Assembly (NCBI GenBank): GCA_017501355.1
Contig: JAFVXA010000034.1
Span: 22,932 to 86,931 of the forward strand
Origin: Oscillospiraceae bacterium
Lineage (GTDB): Bacteria > Bacillota > Clostridia > Oscillospirales > Oscillospiraceae
Direction: 5' to 3'
Length of the DNA stretch: 64,000 nucleotides
Below, piece after piece: positions 1 through 8,210 of this stretch. The translations under genes were made by a program, and so were the position numbers. The notes beneath the pieces are model-generated. The model searched no databases. It was not told the DNA's origin and saw only the letters and a list, made by a program, of their open reading frames with translations. The stretch's first letter is position 1, and every line of letters begins with the position of its first letter.

Positions 1-476
1 AGATACCCCCCTGCACTGCCGCCTATCCGCACGCGGGCAAGCCGCGTCAGCGGGATCGTCCACGCCCCCAGTCCCAGCAGAATACTGCCGACATTGCACA
101 TCGCTACACTTCCATACCGAAACAGCATGGGCAGCAACGGCAGCGCCAGCACCGCAAAGACCGCCAGCAGCCCACGGGCAAGCCAGGCTGTCGCGGGGCG
201 CTCCGAAAGATGCAGCGCCTCTGTCAGCAGTTCCTCTGCCTCCGCGCGGCTGATATGGGGCTGCTCTATGCGCTCTGCACACATCAGCTCCACAAGGTCC
301 ACTTCCAAAGCCTGCGCCAGTGCTTCCATACTGCCGATGTCGGGCAGCCCCACCGCCCGCTCCCAGCGGGAAACAGCCTTATCCGTCACGTTCAGCTTCT
401 CCGCAAGAGTTGCCTGTGTCAGTCCCAACTCCTTGCGCCGCTGCGCGATAAATTGTCCAAGCTTCCCTGCGTCCAT
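1..476 (-). CDS. XRE-family membrane-anchored regulator (partial)
   Basis: N-terminal part of a DNA-binding membrane protein whose gene runs off the window start; about 158 codons are visible. Residues 5-60 form a Cro/CI helix-turn-helix (LTQATLAEKLNVTDKAVSRW). A charged linker follows, and from about residue 100 come two hydrophobic stretches that look like membrane helices. The ATG at 476 has a GGAGG site six bases upstream. The same architecture recurs at 47548..48135. Proteins of this build are usually regulators of unknown signal; the target here cannot be seen. Confidence 0.8.
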   Translation of the reverse strand, partial: MDAGKLGQFIAQRRKELGLTQATLAEKLNVTDKAVSRWERAVGLPDIGSMEALAQALEVDLVELMCAERIEQPHISRAEAEELLTEALHLSERPATAWLARGLLAVFAVLALPLLPMLFRYGSVAMCNVGSILLGLGAWTIPLTRLARVRIGGSAGGY

Positions 477-559
477 CACGCACCTCCTTTTTCCGCTATG
501 CTATCACGCAGTCCCCCCGTTTGGCAAGAAACGCTCCGTTTACCTCTCGGAAAGCGCAA

Positions 560-586
560 AAAAGAGGGGCATTTCGCCCCTCTTTC
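560..586 (-). terminator. Terminator of the alpha-hydroxyacid oxidase gene
   Basis: AAAGAGGGGC pairs with GCCCCTCTTT around a five-base loop, and on the minus strand a T-rich run follows. It lies ten bases past the stop codon at 596. Confidence 0.8.
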
Positions 587-595
587 CCTTTACTG

Positions 596-1621
596 TTACT
601 TCAGCTTCCGCACCATGTCGCGGGAGATCTCCGCGATGCTGTGTGCGCCGCACATACGCATGGTATCTGCCAGTTCTGCCTTGAGCTTTTCGGTATAGAC
701 CTTCACGCCCTCTTCGCCGCCGCCATAGACTGCGGTGACATAGGGGCGGGCGATAATGACACCCTTCGCGCCGAGGGCAAGTGCTTTGAACACGTCCACA
801 CCCGTGCGGATGCCGCCGTCCACAAGAACGGTCATGCGGTCGCCGACAGCTGCCACGATCTCCTCCAGCACGTCCGCGGTGGCGGGGCACTGATCCAGCA
901 CACGACCACCGTGGTTGGAAACGAGAATGGCAGACGCGCCTGCTTCTGCCGCCTTCAGCGCACCCTTCACGGTCATAATACCCTTGAGAATGAAAGGCTT
1001 AGAGCCGCAGCGCTTCACGATCTCCTTCAGCTCCTCCACGGTCTTGCTGCCTGCGGGAGGAGTCAGACCCTGCAGGAAGGGAAGCCCTGCCGCGTCGATG
1101 TCCATGGCGATGGCAATGGGGTCAGCCGCAAGGGACTGCTCCAGCTTCTCCGCAACCGTGCCCATATCCCAGGGCTTCACGGTGGGGATGCCTGCGCCGC
1201 CATTGCTGCGGATCGCATCCAGCGCACCCGCAAACACCACGGGGTTGGTACCGTCACCGGTGAAGGCGGCAATGCCCGCATTCTTTGCACCCGCAACAAG
1301 GATATTGTTGTAGGCAAGGTCATCGTACTTCTCACCGTAGTGCATCTTCAGTGCGCCCACGGGACCTGCAAACACAGGCAGGTCGAAGTGCTGACCGAAC
1401 AGCTCCACGCCGAGATCCAGTGCGCCGTTTTCATAGATGGTGTCCATGTTCAGCGCAATGTCCTGCCACGCCTGATAGTTCCGCATGGCACCCACACCGA
1501 GACCCTTGGCACCGGGACCGGGGATGGTGTTCTTGCAGGCAACACCGTTGCAGACGGGGCAAGCCTTGCAGAAGGGACCGCTGCACGCACGGGCAGCGGC
1601 AAGTACTTCCTGATAAGTCAT
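596..1621 (-). CDS. FMN-dependent alpha-hydroxy-acid oxidizing protein
   Basis: 341-residue TIM-barrel flavoprotein of the lactate/glycolate oxidase family, expected to oxidise a 2-hydroxy acid to a 2-keto acid in the cytoplasm. SNHGGR (about residue 235) holds the catalytic His and the substrate-binding Arg, and DGGIRTGVDVFKALALGA is the FMN phosphate-binding region. The first 30 residues hold five cysteines (13, 18, 21, 24, 29) in a CxxCxxC-like arrangement that could bind a metal or Fe-S cluster; oxidases of plants and animals lack this. Start ATG at 1621 has GGAGG nine bases upstream. It is a single-gene unit with its own promoter and terminator. Substrate unknown. Confidence 0.85.
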   Translation of the reverse strand: MTYQEVLAAARACSGPFCKACPVCNGVACKNTIPGPGAKGLGVGAMRNYQAWQDIALNMDTIYENGALDLGVELFGQHFDLPVFAGPVGALKMHYGEKYDDLAYNNILVAGAKNAGIAAFTGDGTNPVVFAGALDAIRSNGGAGIPTVKPWDMGTVAEKLEQSLAADPIAIAMDIDAAGLPFLQGLTPPAGSKTVEELKEIVKRCGSKPFILKGIMTVKGALKAAEAGASAILVSNHGGRVLDQCPATADVLEEIVAAVGDRMTVLVDGGIRTGVDVFKALALGAKGVIIARPYVTAVYGGGEEGVKVYTEKLKAELADTMRMCGAHSIAEISRDMVRKLK

Positions 1622-1657
1622 AAGGGATAACCTCCTTGTTTTTCTTTTCTGTCAATT

Positions 1658-1686
1658 ATTGTAATCTCCCTGCCGCAAAAACGCAA
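1658..1686 (-). promoter_or_regulatory. Sigma-A promoter, leftward
   Basis: TTGCGT, a 17-base spacer and TACAAT on the minus strand, 37 bases before the alpha-hydroxyacid oxidase start. Divergent from the promoter at 1707. Confidence 0.6.
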
Positions 1687-1706
1687 GCCTTCCTCTATCG
1701 TATCTC

Positions 1707-1735
1707 TTGCGCCCCACGCAGAAGTTTCCTATAAT
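1707..1735 (+). promoter_or_regulatory. Sigma-A promoter of the MBL-fold gene
   Basis: TTGCGC, 17 bases, TATAAT, ending 59 bases before the ATG at 1795. Confidence 0.65.
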
Positions 1736-1794
1736 AAATCCATCGAAACCGTCTGCCGCGCAAGCAAGCACGGCATATAAAGGAGGAATATTCC

Positions 1795-2418
1795 ATGAGG
1801 ATCACCTGGCTCGGACACGCCTGCTTCGCCCTCGAAAGCGGCGGCTATCGAATCATCACCGACCCGTGGCGGGATGTGCCGGGCTTCGGCACCATGAACG
1901 CCGAGGCTCACGCACTCTATTGCTCCCACGGTCACTATGACCACGCCGCATCGGAGACCGTCACCCTGCTTGCCGCTCCCCCCTCTCCCTTTTCCGTCGC
2001 GGAGATCCCCTCCTTCCATGACGAGGTCTGCGGCGCAAAGCGGGGAGAAAACACCATCCGCATCTTTGAAGCAGAGGCTCTGCGTATTGCCCATCTGGGC
2101 GACCTGGGACATCTGCTCATTGAGGCACAGCTCGAAGCCCTGCATCGTGTGGACGTGCTGCTGATTCCCGTGGGAGGTATTTACACCCTTGACCCCCGCG
2201 AGGCAAAGCAGACAGCCGATGCCATCGGCGCAAAGCTCATCGTGCCCATGCACTATCGCCGCGGCGATCTGGGCTTTGACAACATCGCAGATGTGGAGGA
2301 GTTCCTCTCCCTATTCGATGACAAATGCGTCGTTCGCATTGATTCAAATGCCTTCTGCCCCACGGAGTATGAGCAAGGTACTGTCTTGCTGCCAAGCTAT
2401 CTGAAACAGCAAAAGTGA
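1795..2418 (+). CDS. MBL-fold metallo-hydrolase (UlaG/YtkL-like)
   Basis: 207-residue metallo-beta-lactamase-fold hydrolase. WLGHACF at the N-terminus and the metal-binding SHGHYDHA motif near residue 44 define the family, with further metal ligands likely in HLGDLGH and MHYR. Relatives include UPF0173 hydrolases and L-ascorbate-6-phosphate lactonase UlaG, but the specific substrate cannot be told from sequence. The ATG at 1795 follows an AAGGAGGAATA site. Expressed from its own promoter and ended by a strong hairpin; no obvious pathway partners next to it. Confidence 0.85.
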   Translation: MRITWLGHACFALESGGYRIITDPWRDVPGFGTMNAEAHALYCSHGHYDHAASETVTLLAAPPSPFSVAEIPSFHDEVCGAKRGENTIRIFEAEALRIAHLGDLGHLLIEAQLEALHRVDVLLIPVGGIYTLDPREAKQTADAIGAKLIVPMHYRRGDLGFDNIADVEEFLSLFDDKCVVRIDSNAFCPTEYEQGTVLLPSYLKQQK

Positions 2419-2440
2419 CGGAGCCTCCGTCACTTTTGTC
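2411..2440 (+). terminator. Terminator after the MBL-fold gene
   Basis: AAAAGTGACGGAG pairs with the following CTCCGTCACTTTT. The hairpin begins inside the last codons and works in both orientations. Confidence 0.8.
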
Positions 2441-2529
2441 ACTCTCTGTTTCCCTGCCGCCCCGTATGTTTTCTGCTTCTGCGCATATACTATCTGCGAA
2501 ATTTTCTCTGCAGGACAGGAGGATGGGAC

Positions 2530-3066
2530 GTGCGGAAACGACTGTTTTATTGGGAAATCATCGGCTTCGGCGTGGTGTGTCTGCTGGGCACAGTGGGGCA
2601 TTTCCTCTATGACTGGACAGGAGAAAACCGCACCGTTGGCGCATTCTTCGCAGTCAACGAATCCACATGGGAACACATGAAGCTGCTCTATGTCCCCTAT
2701 TTTCTCTATATCCTTGTCGAGTGTTTTTCCCTCGCCCGGGAGATGGAGAACTTCCTCTCTGCCAAGGCGGCAGGGGCAGTCAGCGGCATCCTCGCCATTC
2801 CGCTGCTCTACTATTTTCTCAGCGGCGTGTTCGGCAAGCTCCCCGAATGGGCGGGCATTACCATTTTCTTTGTCTCCGTCGCCATCGCCTTCACCGTCAG
2901 CCACCGCGTCATGAAGCGGGATCTGCTGCGGGGCGGGCTATGGCAGGGAGCAGGCTTTCTTCTGCTGTGGGCACTGCTGATCCTCTTCATCTGGTGTACC
3001 TTCCACCCGCCTGCTCTGCCTATTTTCCGCGACCCTGTCACAGGTCTGTACGGTATGGCGCAGTAA
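2530..3066 (+). CDS. DUF6512-like integral membrane protein
   Basis: 178-residue protein with five predicted membrane helices (about residues 8-25, 52-70, 78-100, 108-128 and 140-160). A conserved-looking polar segment, FAVNESTWEHMKLLY, lies between helices one and two and resembles DUF6512 family members of unknown function. GTG start at 2530 after an AGGAGG site. It stands alone between a terminator and the promoter of the HD gene. No function can be assigned. Confidence 0.7.
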   Translation: MRKRLFYWEIIGFGVVCLLGTVGHFLYDWTGENRTVGAFFAVNESTWEHMKLLYVPYFLYILVECFSLAREMENFLSAKAAGAVSGILAIPLLYYFLSGVFGKLPEWAGITIFFVSVAIAFTVSHRVMKRDLLRGGLWQGAGFLLLWALLILFIWCTFHPPALPIFRDPVTGLYGMAQ

Positions 3067-3091
3067 ATCGAAATCCCCTCCGCGGCAGTGC

Positions 3092-3120
3092 TTGACGAAG
3101 CACTTTACCGGGTGTATGAT
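3092..3120 (+). promoter_or_regulatory. Sigma-A promoter of the HD-domain gene
   Basis: TTGACG, 17 bases, TATGAT, ending 34 bases before the ATG at 3154. Confidence 0.65.
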
Positions 3121-3153
3121 GAATTTAATTCAACACACCTGGAGGAACACAGC

Positions 3154-3723
3154 ATGAGCATCACAAGAGAACAGGCACATGAGATCCTGATGAAATACAT
3201 GGAAGGCGAGCGCTATATCCAGCACTCCTATGCTGTGGAGTGCATCATGCGCGGTCTTGCCAAGCGTCTTGACCCCGAGCGCGTGGAGTTCTGGGGCATC
3301 GTGGGTCTGCTGCACGATTTGGATGAGGAGCATTGCGACTGGGAACACGATCTTTCTGTTCACGGTCCCACCTCTGTGGAGATTTTGAAAAAGGAAGGCG
3401 TGGAGGATCAGGAGCTGTTTGATGCCATCTGCTCCCACAACCCCAAGAGCGGCGTGAAGGCAAAGACCAAGCTGCAGTACGCCGTCCTTGCCGCCGACCC
3501 CATGAGCGGCTTCTGCAAGGCAGTGGCGCAGATTTATCCTGACAAACGCATTGCTTCCGTCAAGGCAAAGTCTGTCCGCAAACGCTTCACCGAGGCGCGC
3601 TTTGCCGCAGGTGCCAACCGCGAATATATGTCCATGATCACCCATACAGGTCTCACTCTGGACGATCTGATCGACATCGCCCTGGAGGAGATGAATGCCA
3701 TCTCCGACCAGCTGGGTCTGTAA
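3154..3723 (+). CDS. HD-domain hydrolase
   Basis: 189-residue cytoplasmic protein of the HD superfamily of metal-dependent phosphohydrolases. LLHDLDEE near residue 54 is the metal-binding HD pair, preceded by conserved RYIQHSYAVE and followed by SHN near residue 95. The chosen ATG at 3154 has GGAGG eight bases upstream; an upstream in-frame TTG overlaps the promoter and is not credible. Close relatives are often annotated as hydrolases or tRNA nucleotidyltransferase-like HD proteins, so the substrate stays open. Single-gene unit with promoter and terminator. Confidence 0.8.
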   Translation: MSITREQAHEILMKYMEGERYIQHSYAVECIMRGLAKRLDPERVEFWGIVGLLHDLDEEHCDWEHDLSVHGPTSVEILKKEGVEDQELFDAICSHNPKSGVKAKTKLQYAVLAADPMSGFCKAVAQIYPDKRIASVKAKSVRKRFTEARFAAGANREYMSMITHTGLTLDDLIDIALEEMNAISDQLGL

Positions 3724-3739
3724 TCATTTGCACCAACGA

Positions 3740-3777
3740 AAGAGCCACTTCCGTCCACAGACGGAAGTGGCTCTTTT
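3740..3777 (+). terminator. Terminator after the HD-domain gene
   Basis: Fifteen-base perfect stem (AAGAGCCACTTCCGT and its complement) with a six-base loop and a short T run. Confidence 0.9.
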
Positions 3778-3924
3778 CATGTCGGAAACTCTGTGCAAAA
3801 AGAAAACTCCCTTTTAAGCTATTTGTTGCTAAGGTATAAATCCAACAGTTCTTCGTCGAAATGACAGAAAAAGGACTCTGCTCTCTTCATCCGGAGTCCG
3901 TTTAAGAGATTTACAAATTGGAAT

Positions 3925-4359
3925 TTACTCAGTTAGTAATCTTTCAGTTTCTTCCATGTCCTTTTCAATCAGGGGTCGCATACTGTCTTTGTACTTCGAT
4001 AAATCAGCACCATGAAAACAGGATAGTATCCTTGGAATGTATTGTGGTTTTGCCATACCTACTTGGACAAGTGCCTTAATGCATTGTCTGGCAGTAATCG
4101 GTTTTTCATCCGTAATATGTGAAAGATACTCTGATAGAATAGTATCAAAGCGGTTATTATCATCCCACTGAGCATTGGCGGCAAGAATATTCAGCGCACG
4201 GTTTCTTACCAATGACTTTGGATGGTTAAGCAAAGATGCAAACGCATCGAAGTATTCATACCACTCATCAGTGTGGTGACTCTCGGAGATGATTTTATCA
4301 GCAATGGCACAAGCATATTTGTCATCTTTTGCTGTCAACTTTGCAACTATTTCCTGCAC
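3925..4359 (-). CDS. HEAT-repeat-like hypothetical protein, AT-rich
   Basis: 144-residue, all-helical looking protein. The helix pairs LLNHPKSLVRNRALNILAA and HITDEKPITARQCIKALVQV resemble HEAT or PBS-type repeats, which usually bind other proteins. No catalytic motif is visible. Start ATG at 4359 with GGAGGT eight bases upstream. The gene and its flanks (about 3790-4480) are clearly more AT-rich than all neighbours and use AT-ending codons, which suggests recent transfer. It has no operon partner, so the role is unknown. Confidence 0.65.
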   Translation of the reverse strand: MQEIVAKLTAKDDKYACAIADKIISESHHTDEWYEYFDAFASLLNHPKSLVRNRALNILAANAQWDDNNRFDTILSEYLSHITDEKPITARQCIKALVQVGMAKPQYIPRILSCFHGADLSKYKDSMRPLIEKDMEETERLLTE

Positions 4360-4486
4360 GGTAACTCACCTCCAAATTCTTATTTATCGTTCAGTTCACT
4401 TTATCATATTTTCCTGTTCGCATCAATGCTTGGTTAAACTGCCGAAGATCTATTCAGCAACACTTATCTTGAAAAGGGACAAAGAA

Positions 4487-4520
4487 AAAGCACGAGGAAC
4501 ATTCATTCCTCGCGCTTTAC
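4487..4520 (-). terminator. Terminator of the PepSY-like lipoprotein gene
   Basis: ACGAGGAA pairs with TTCCTCG, extended by AAAGC/GCTTT, followed on the minus strand by CTTTTTCTTTG. It ends 13 bases past the stop codon. Confidence 0.7.
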
Positions 4521-4532
4521 GGTTTCTGTTTT

Positions 4533-4838
4533 TTACTTTGCGGAAGAGTCGTACACCGTGCCGTTGATGGCGTTGACCTTGCACTTGTATTCTGCGACAC
4601 CGTCAGAGAAAACGATGTCGAAATAAGCGGTCTCATCGCCGCCGGCGCTGTCGCCTTCAAACTTGGTCTCGCCGAAAGCCACATCCTCTGCCGTATAGCC
4701 AACACTCTGTGCCGCAACGGACTCAGCGGCATCTTCCGTGAGATAGCCCTTGCTGTCCCGCTTGAAATCCTTGCTGCCGCAGGCAGTCATAGCCAGCACC
4801 AGAACCAGCGCAAGCACCAGAGTGATCATCTTCTTCAT
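4533..4838 (-). CDS. PepSY-like lipoprotein
   Basis: 101-residue secreted lipoprotein. A signal peptide (MKKMITLVLALVLVLA) leads to the lipobox MTAC, so Cys19 or so would be lipidated. The mature part has one PepSY-like fold: a helix (EDAAESVAAQSVG), strands (YFDIVFSDGVAEYKCKVNA) and the terminal NGTVYDSS typical of PepSY. Such domains are thought to inhibit or bind secreted peptidases. The start at 4838 gives a normal signal peptide; the longer reading frame adds arginine-rich residues without a ribosome site. Own promoter and terminator. Confidence 0.75.
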   Translation of the reverse strand: MKKMITLVLALVLVLAMTACGSKDFKRDSKGYLTEDAAESVAAQSVGYTAEDVAFGETKFEGDSAGGDETAYFDIVFSDGVAEYKCKVNAINGTVYDSSAK

Positions 4839-4876
4839 AGGTATTCTCCTTCTCCTGTTTCTATTCTCGCCCAAGT

Positions 4877-4905
4877 ACTATAACAGATTTGTCTTGAAAA
4901 TGCAA
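4877..4905 (-). promoter_or_regulatory. Sigma-A promoter of the PepSY-like gene
   Basis: TTGCAT, 17 bases, TATAGT on the minus strand. The -35 box lies inside the terminator stem of the upstream gene (4898..4920), so termination and re-initiation share bases. Confidence 0.6.
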
Positions 4906-4920
4906 GCCCTGCTTGCATTT
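4898..4920 (-). terminator. Terminator of the zinc-ribbon membrane protein gene
   Basis: AAATGCAAGC, three-base loop, GCTTGCATTT, then TTC-rich sequence on the minus strand; three bases past the stop at 4923. Confidence 0.7.
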
Positions 4921-4922
4921 CT

Positions 4923-5348
4923 TTAACTTTTCCCTCGAATTTCCCTGCCGCACTTGGGGCAGGTGATGATAATTTTTCCTCTTCCGCGGGGCACACGGCA
5001 GACCGCAGAGCAGTTCTTGCAGGTAAAATACTTATGCTCCTTGTCCTGCTGACGCATCTTGTGATTGCGAAGCGCCTGCGTTGCGGGACCGATCTTGGAC
5101 AGAAACCACGCATTTTCCCCGCGGCGGCGCTCAATATTGCGGGAAAGCATACGCAACAGCACCACAAACCACAAAAAGGTATTCAAAAAGCGCAGCACAG
5201 ACCCCACCATGGGGATCAGACTCAGGGGCAGCGAGATCAGATACAGCGCCAGAATCAGCACACACAGCGCTCGATTGAGCTGGTCGTTGCCATAGCGTCC
5301 ATACATAAAGCGCATCAGCGCATTTCTCACTCTGTCCAAAAATCTCAC
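4923..5348 (-). CDS. Small membrane protein with C-terminal zinc ribbon
   Basis: 141 residues. Two closely spaced hydrophobic segments (about residues 27-45 and 50-66, split by a proline-rich turn) form a membrane hairpin. A basic linker follows, and then a zinc ribbon with the pairs CKNC and CPKC (residues 110-135). The ribbon would face the cytoplasm. Clostridia carry such proteins commonly, without a known function. Start at 5348; a promoter lies 68 bases upstream. Single-gene unit. Confidence 0.7.
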   Translation of the reverse strand: MRFLDRVRNALMRFMYGRYGNDQLNRALCVLILALYLISLPLSLIPMVGSVLRFLNTFLWFVVLLRMLSRNIERRRGENAWFLSKIGPATQALRNHKMRQQDKEHKYFTCKNCSAVCRVPRGRGKIIITCPKCGREIRGKS

Positions 5349-5415
5349 AGTATATTCCTCTTTCTCTTCATCCTGCGTTCTTGCGCCGCAGGCGTTGTCG
5401 ATCTTTACAAACGGT

Positions 5416-5444
5416 ATGATAGCGAACTTTTCCCCGGGAGTAAA
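5416..5444 (-). promoter_or_regulatory. Sigma-A promoter of the zinc-ribbon gene
   Basis: TTTACT, 17 bases, TATCAT on the minus strand. Confidence 0.5.
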
Positions 5445-5498
5445 CAGAGAATTTGTAAACTTTTTGCATCCGGTCCCCTCTTTGCCGAGGGCTCGTCC

Positions 5499-5527
5499 TT
5501 GTAATCAATGCGCAGCTTTGCTATAAT
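5499..5527 (+). promoter_or_regulatory. Sigma-A promoter of rpe-recR
   Basis: TTGTAA, 17 bases, TATAAT. The predicted transcript starts near 5534, giving a leader of about 185 bases before rpe. Confidence 0.65.
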
Positions 5528-5533
5528 TATAAA

Positions 5534-5718
5534 AGTGCTTATTGAGCGCCGGAGAAATTCCCCGGCGCCCTATCTCAAAAAGCGGCGCTCCGCCGTTCTC
5601 AGCGGGGTCGCACGCCGCGCGGTACTGTGCCTGTCGCAGCGGAGCGGCTTCGCTTCACGCCAGTATATGTCAGCCACGCTGCCGCTGTGCGGCACGAAAG
5701 AAAAGGAAGGTTTTTGCC
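5534..5718 (+). other. Long GC-rich leader of rpe
   Basis: No gene is visible in 5349-5718 apart from the two promoters. The leader contains a clear hairpin (GCGCCGG/CCGGCGC at 5546-5568) and further GC-rich inverted segments. No known riboswitch motif was recognised, and no U-tract terminator precedes rpe. Confidence 0.35.
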
Positions 5719-6363
5719 ATGATCAAGATCGCTCCCTCTATTCTCTCCGCAGATTTCGCCAATCTTCAGCGCGACATCGAAAAAATCTCTGCCGCAGACT
5801 ATGTCCATGTAGATGTGATGGACGGCATCTTTGTCCCCAACATCACCATCGGCATTCCCGTGGTACAGTCCATCCGACCCACCACCGATTTGCCCCTCGA
5901 CGTGCATCTGATGATCGACCGTCCTGTGCGCTATGTGGAACAGTTCTGCGACGCAGGTGCTGACATCGTCACCTGCCACGTGGAAGCTGACAGCGAGGAA
6001 AACATTCACGAAGCTCTGCGCCTGATCCATGCCAAGGGCAAGAAGGCGGGCGTGGTGGTGAAGCCCAAGACCCCCGCAGAGGCAGTGCTGCCCTTCATCC
6101 ACGAGGTAGAGCTGATCCTCGTCATGACAGTGGAGCCCGGCTTCGGCGGTCAGAGCTTCATGGCGGACATGATGCCCAAGGTCAGCGCCATTCGCGGCTA
6201 CATCAACGAAATGAACCCCGCCTGCGAGCTGGAGGTGGATGGCGGTGTCGGTCCCAAGACCTATCGCACCTGCATTGAAGCGGGCGCAGATGTCCTTGTG
6301 GCAGGCAGTGCCGTTTACGGTGCAGCGGATATCCCCGCCCGCATTGCAGAGCTGCGCGGATAA
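5719..6363 (+). CDS. rpe: Ribulose-phosphate 3-epimerase
   Basis: 214-residue TIM-barrel enzyme of the pentose phosphate pathway that interconverts ribulose 5-phosphate and xylulose 5-phosphate. Family landmarks are APSILSADFANL at the N-terminus, HVDVMDGIFVPN (metal and catalytic Asp), DVHLMI, VMTVEPGFGGQ and EVDGGV with the second catalytic Asp. Length is normal. The ATG at 5719 follows AAGGAAGG; longer readings upstream cover only the leader. Thirteen bases separate it from recR, so both are one operon. Confidence 0.97.
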   Translation: MIKIAPSILSADFANLQRDIEKISAADYVHVDVMDGIFVPNITIGIPVVQSIRPTTDLPLDVHLMIDRPVRYVEQFCDAGADIVTCHVEADSEENIHEALRLIHAKGKKAGVVVKPKTPAEAVLPFIHEVELILVMTVEPGFGGQSFMADMMPKVSAIRGYINEMNPACELEVDGGVGPKTYRTCIEAGADVLVAGSAVYGAADIPARIAELRG

Positions 6364-6376
6364 GGAGACGCTGCCT

Positions 6377-6976
6377 ATGCAATACTTCCCCGCCCCTTTG
6401 GAAAATCTTGTGGAGCAGTTTGCCCAGCTGCCCGGCATCGGCGGCAAATCCGCCCAGCGCCTTGCCTTTTATGTGCTGGGTCTGAGTGAAGCGGAGGCGC
6501 AGGCATTTGCCGATGCCATTGTGAGTGCCAAGCGCAGTGTCACCTGCTGCCCTGTGTGCCAGAATCTGACCGCAGGGGGACTCTGCCCCATCTGCGCATC
6601 GGAGAAGCGCGACGCAGGTCTCATCTGCGTGGTGGCTGATCCCCGCGATGTCATCGCCATGGAGCGGACGCGGGAATACCGCGGGCGCTACCATGTGCTT
6701 CACGGCGTGATCTCCCCCATGAACCATGTGGGACCCGACGATCTGCAGATCAAGTCCCTTGTCGAGCGCGTCGCCGCAGGCGATATCCGCGAGGTCATTA
6801 TGGCAACCAATCCCGACACCGAGGGCGAAGCCACCGCGATGTATCTCGCGCGGCTGCTCAAGCCCTTCAACGTCCGCGTCACCCGCCTTGCCTACGGCAT
6901 CCCCGTGGGCGGGCATCTGGAGTTCGCGGACGATGCCACCCTCCTGCGGGCACTGGAGGGACGGCGGGATCTGTAA
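6377..6976 (+). CDS. recR: Recombination mediator protein RecR
   Basis: 199-residue RecR, which acts with RecO/RecF to load RecA on gapped DNA. It shows an N-terminal helix-hairpin-helix (LPGIGGKSAQRLAFY), the four-cysteine zinc finger CCPVCQNLTAGGLCPICAS (residues 55-73), a Toprim domain (VVADPRDVIAMERT; NPDTEGEATAMYLARLL) and the Walker B-like C-terminal YGIPVGGHLEFAD. Length and order match the family. ATG at 6377 overlaps the GGAG site just after the rpe stop. Confidence 0.97.
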   Translation: MQYFPAPLENLVEQFAQLPGIGGKSAQRLAFYVLGLSEAEAQAFADAIVSAKRSVTCCPVCQNLTAGGLCPICASEKRDAGLICVVADPRDVIAMERTREYRGRYHVLHGVISPMNHVGPDDLQIKSLVERVAAGDIREVIMATNPDTEGEATAMYLARLLKPFNVRVTRLAYGIPVGGHLEFADDATLLRALEGRRDL

Positions 6977-6990
6977 TCCCCCGAAACGTG

Positions 6991-7028
6991 AAAACAGGCG
7001 AACCGCACGGTTCGCCTGTTTCTTTTTT
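6991..7028 (+). terminator. Terminator of rpe-recR
   Basis: AAACAGGCGAACCG pairs with CGGTTCGCCTGTTT, followed by CTTTTTT. Confidence 0.9.
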
Positions 7029-7068
7029 CGCTCGAGGTTCCTATTATGATCCCCTGCGGCACAGCGGT

Positions 7069-8181
7069 TCACGACAGGCTCTGCCGCGCTGCATCACGGT
7101 AATAAACCGTCAGCAGATCCACCACCATGCCGTAGCTCTTCACGCCGTCACTCTCGCCGTAGTTCTTGAGATAGCCGTCATAGAGATTCTGATAGCCCTC
7201 GGAAATGCCATTCTCCCGATAGGGCTTCCAGTAGGCGTTGTTCACCGCAAGATCCCGCTTCACCTCTTGCGCAAGAGACTCTCTGATCTCCTGCCACGCT
7301 GCCTTGTCCGCAGCGTAGAGGGCGTTGCCGAGGTGGATGTAGGCAAAGAGCCAGCCCGAGTAGCGGTACGCCGCATCCTCTGCCGTGGTGGCAGCAAGGA
7401 CGGCTGCGAAGTTACACTCCTTTTCCGACGCAAAGCCCCGCTGATGCGCCAGCTCATGGGCGACCGTCGCAGGCAGGAGACAGGCGGGGCAGTCCATGTT
7501 CACATTGGCTTCTCCCGTGTAGGAAAAATACACGCCCGTCAGCCGCAGATGGCTCATCACCTTGGAAAAGCGCACAGGCTTCGGCGGACGGTCATCGTAG
7601 GCAAGGCAGGGGATTTCCTCTGCGATCGTCTCGTAAGCCGCATCTGCCTGCGCGAGAATTTCTTCCCGCGAAACGGCGAAATCACCATCCCCATCCCGCG
7701 GCACTTCCGCCGCCGCTTCATTGAGATTCGCTGCGGCATAGCGTGTCACAGCGGCGAGATCCTCCAACGACACATCCTCGGCATACATGCCGCTTTTTTC
7801 CTGCAGACCATCCGCATAGTAGGCAACGCCCCAGAGCCAGTCCGCCGCCGCCATCACCGTCAGTACTGCCGCAAGCCCCCACAGGACAGCACGCAGCAGG
7901 ATCTCCCTGCGGCGGGATGGGTTCCTATATAATTGAATGCCCGTCCAAAGCAAAAAAGAAACCACAGCCAGCACTGCGAGGGCGATGACCAGCTCCATCA
8001 TCGACCATGGCACCCTATAGCTGACGCTCGAAAGCGCCCTGCCCGCAGGCGCGGCAAAGCGATCCGCCGCAGCGTTCATAAACGCGCGGTCTCTCCGCTT
8101 CAGCCGAAACAGCAGCATCAGCGCCGCCGCAAAACTGATCCAGAGCAGCTGCACAAGAGTGCTTTTCGACATCTTCTTCAC
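7069..8181 (-). CDS. DUF3810 membrane protein with HExxH protease motif
   Basis: 370 residues. Three membrane helices in the first 135 residues are followed by an extracytoplasmic or cytoplasmic domain carrying TVAHELAHQRGFASEKE, an HExxH zinc-peptidase motif with a downstream Glu as likely third ligand. DUF3810 proteins share this build, but no substrate is known. The start is set at the GTG at 8181, because GGGAGG lies seven bases before it; the ATG 15 bases upstream would include the ribosome site in the coding region. It is separated from the AI-2E gene by that gene's terminator. Confidence 0.8.
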   Translation of the reverse strand: MKKMSKSTLVQLLWISFAAALMLLFRLKRRDRAFMNAAADRFAAPAGRALSSVSYRVPWSMMELVIALAVLAVVSFLLWTGIQLYRNPSRRREILLRAVLWGLAAVLTVMAAADWLWGVAYYADGLQEKSGMYAEDVSLEDLAAVTRYAAANLNEAAAEVPRDGDGDFAVSREEILAQADAAYETIAEEIPCLAYDDRPPKPVRFSKVMSHLRLTGVYFSYTGEANVNMDCPACLLPATVAHELAHQRGFASEKECNFAAVLAATTAEDAAYRYSGWLFAYIHLGNALYAADKAAWQEIRESLAQEVKRDLAVNNAYWKPYRENGISEGYQNLYDGYLKNYGESDGVKSYGMVVDLLTVYYRDAARQSLS

Positions 8182-8210
8182 CGCTGTCCCTCCCATTCAA
8201 AATAATTACA

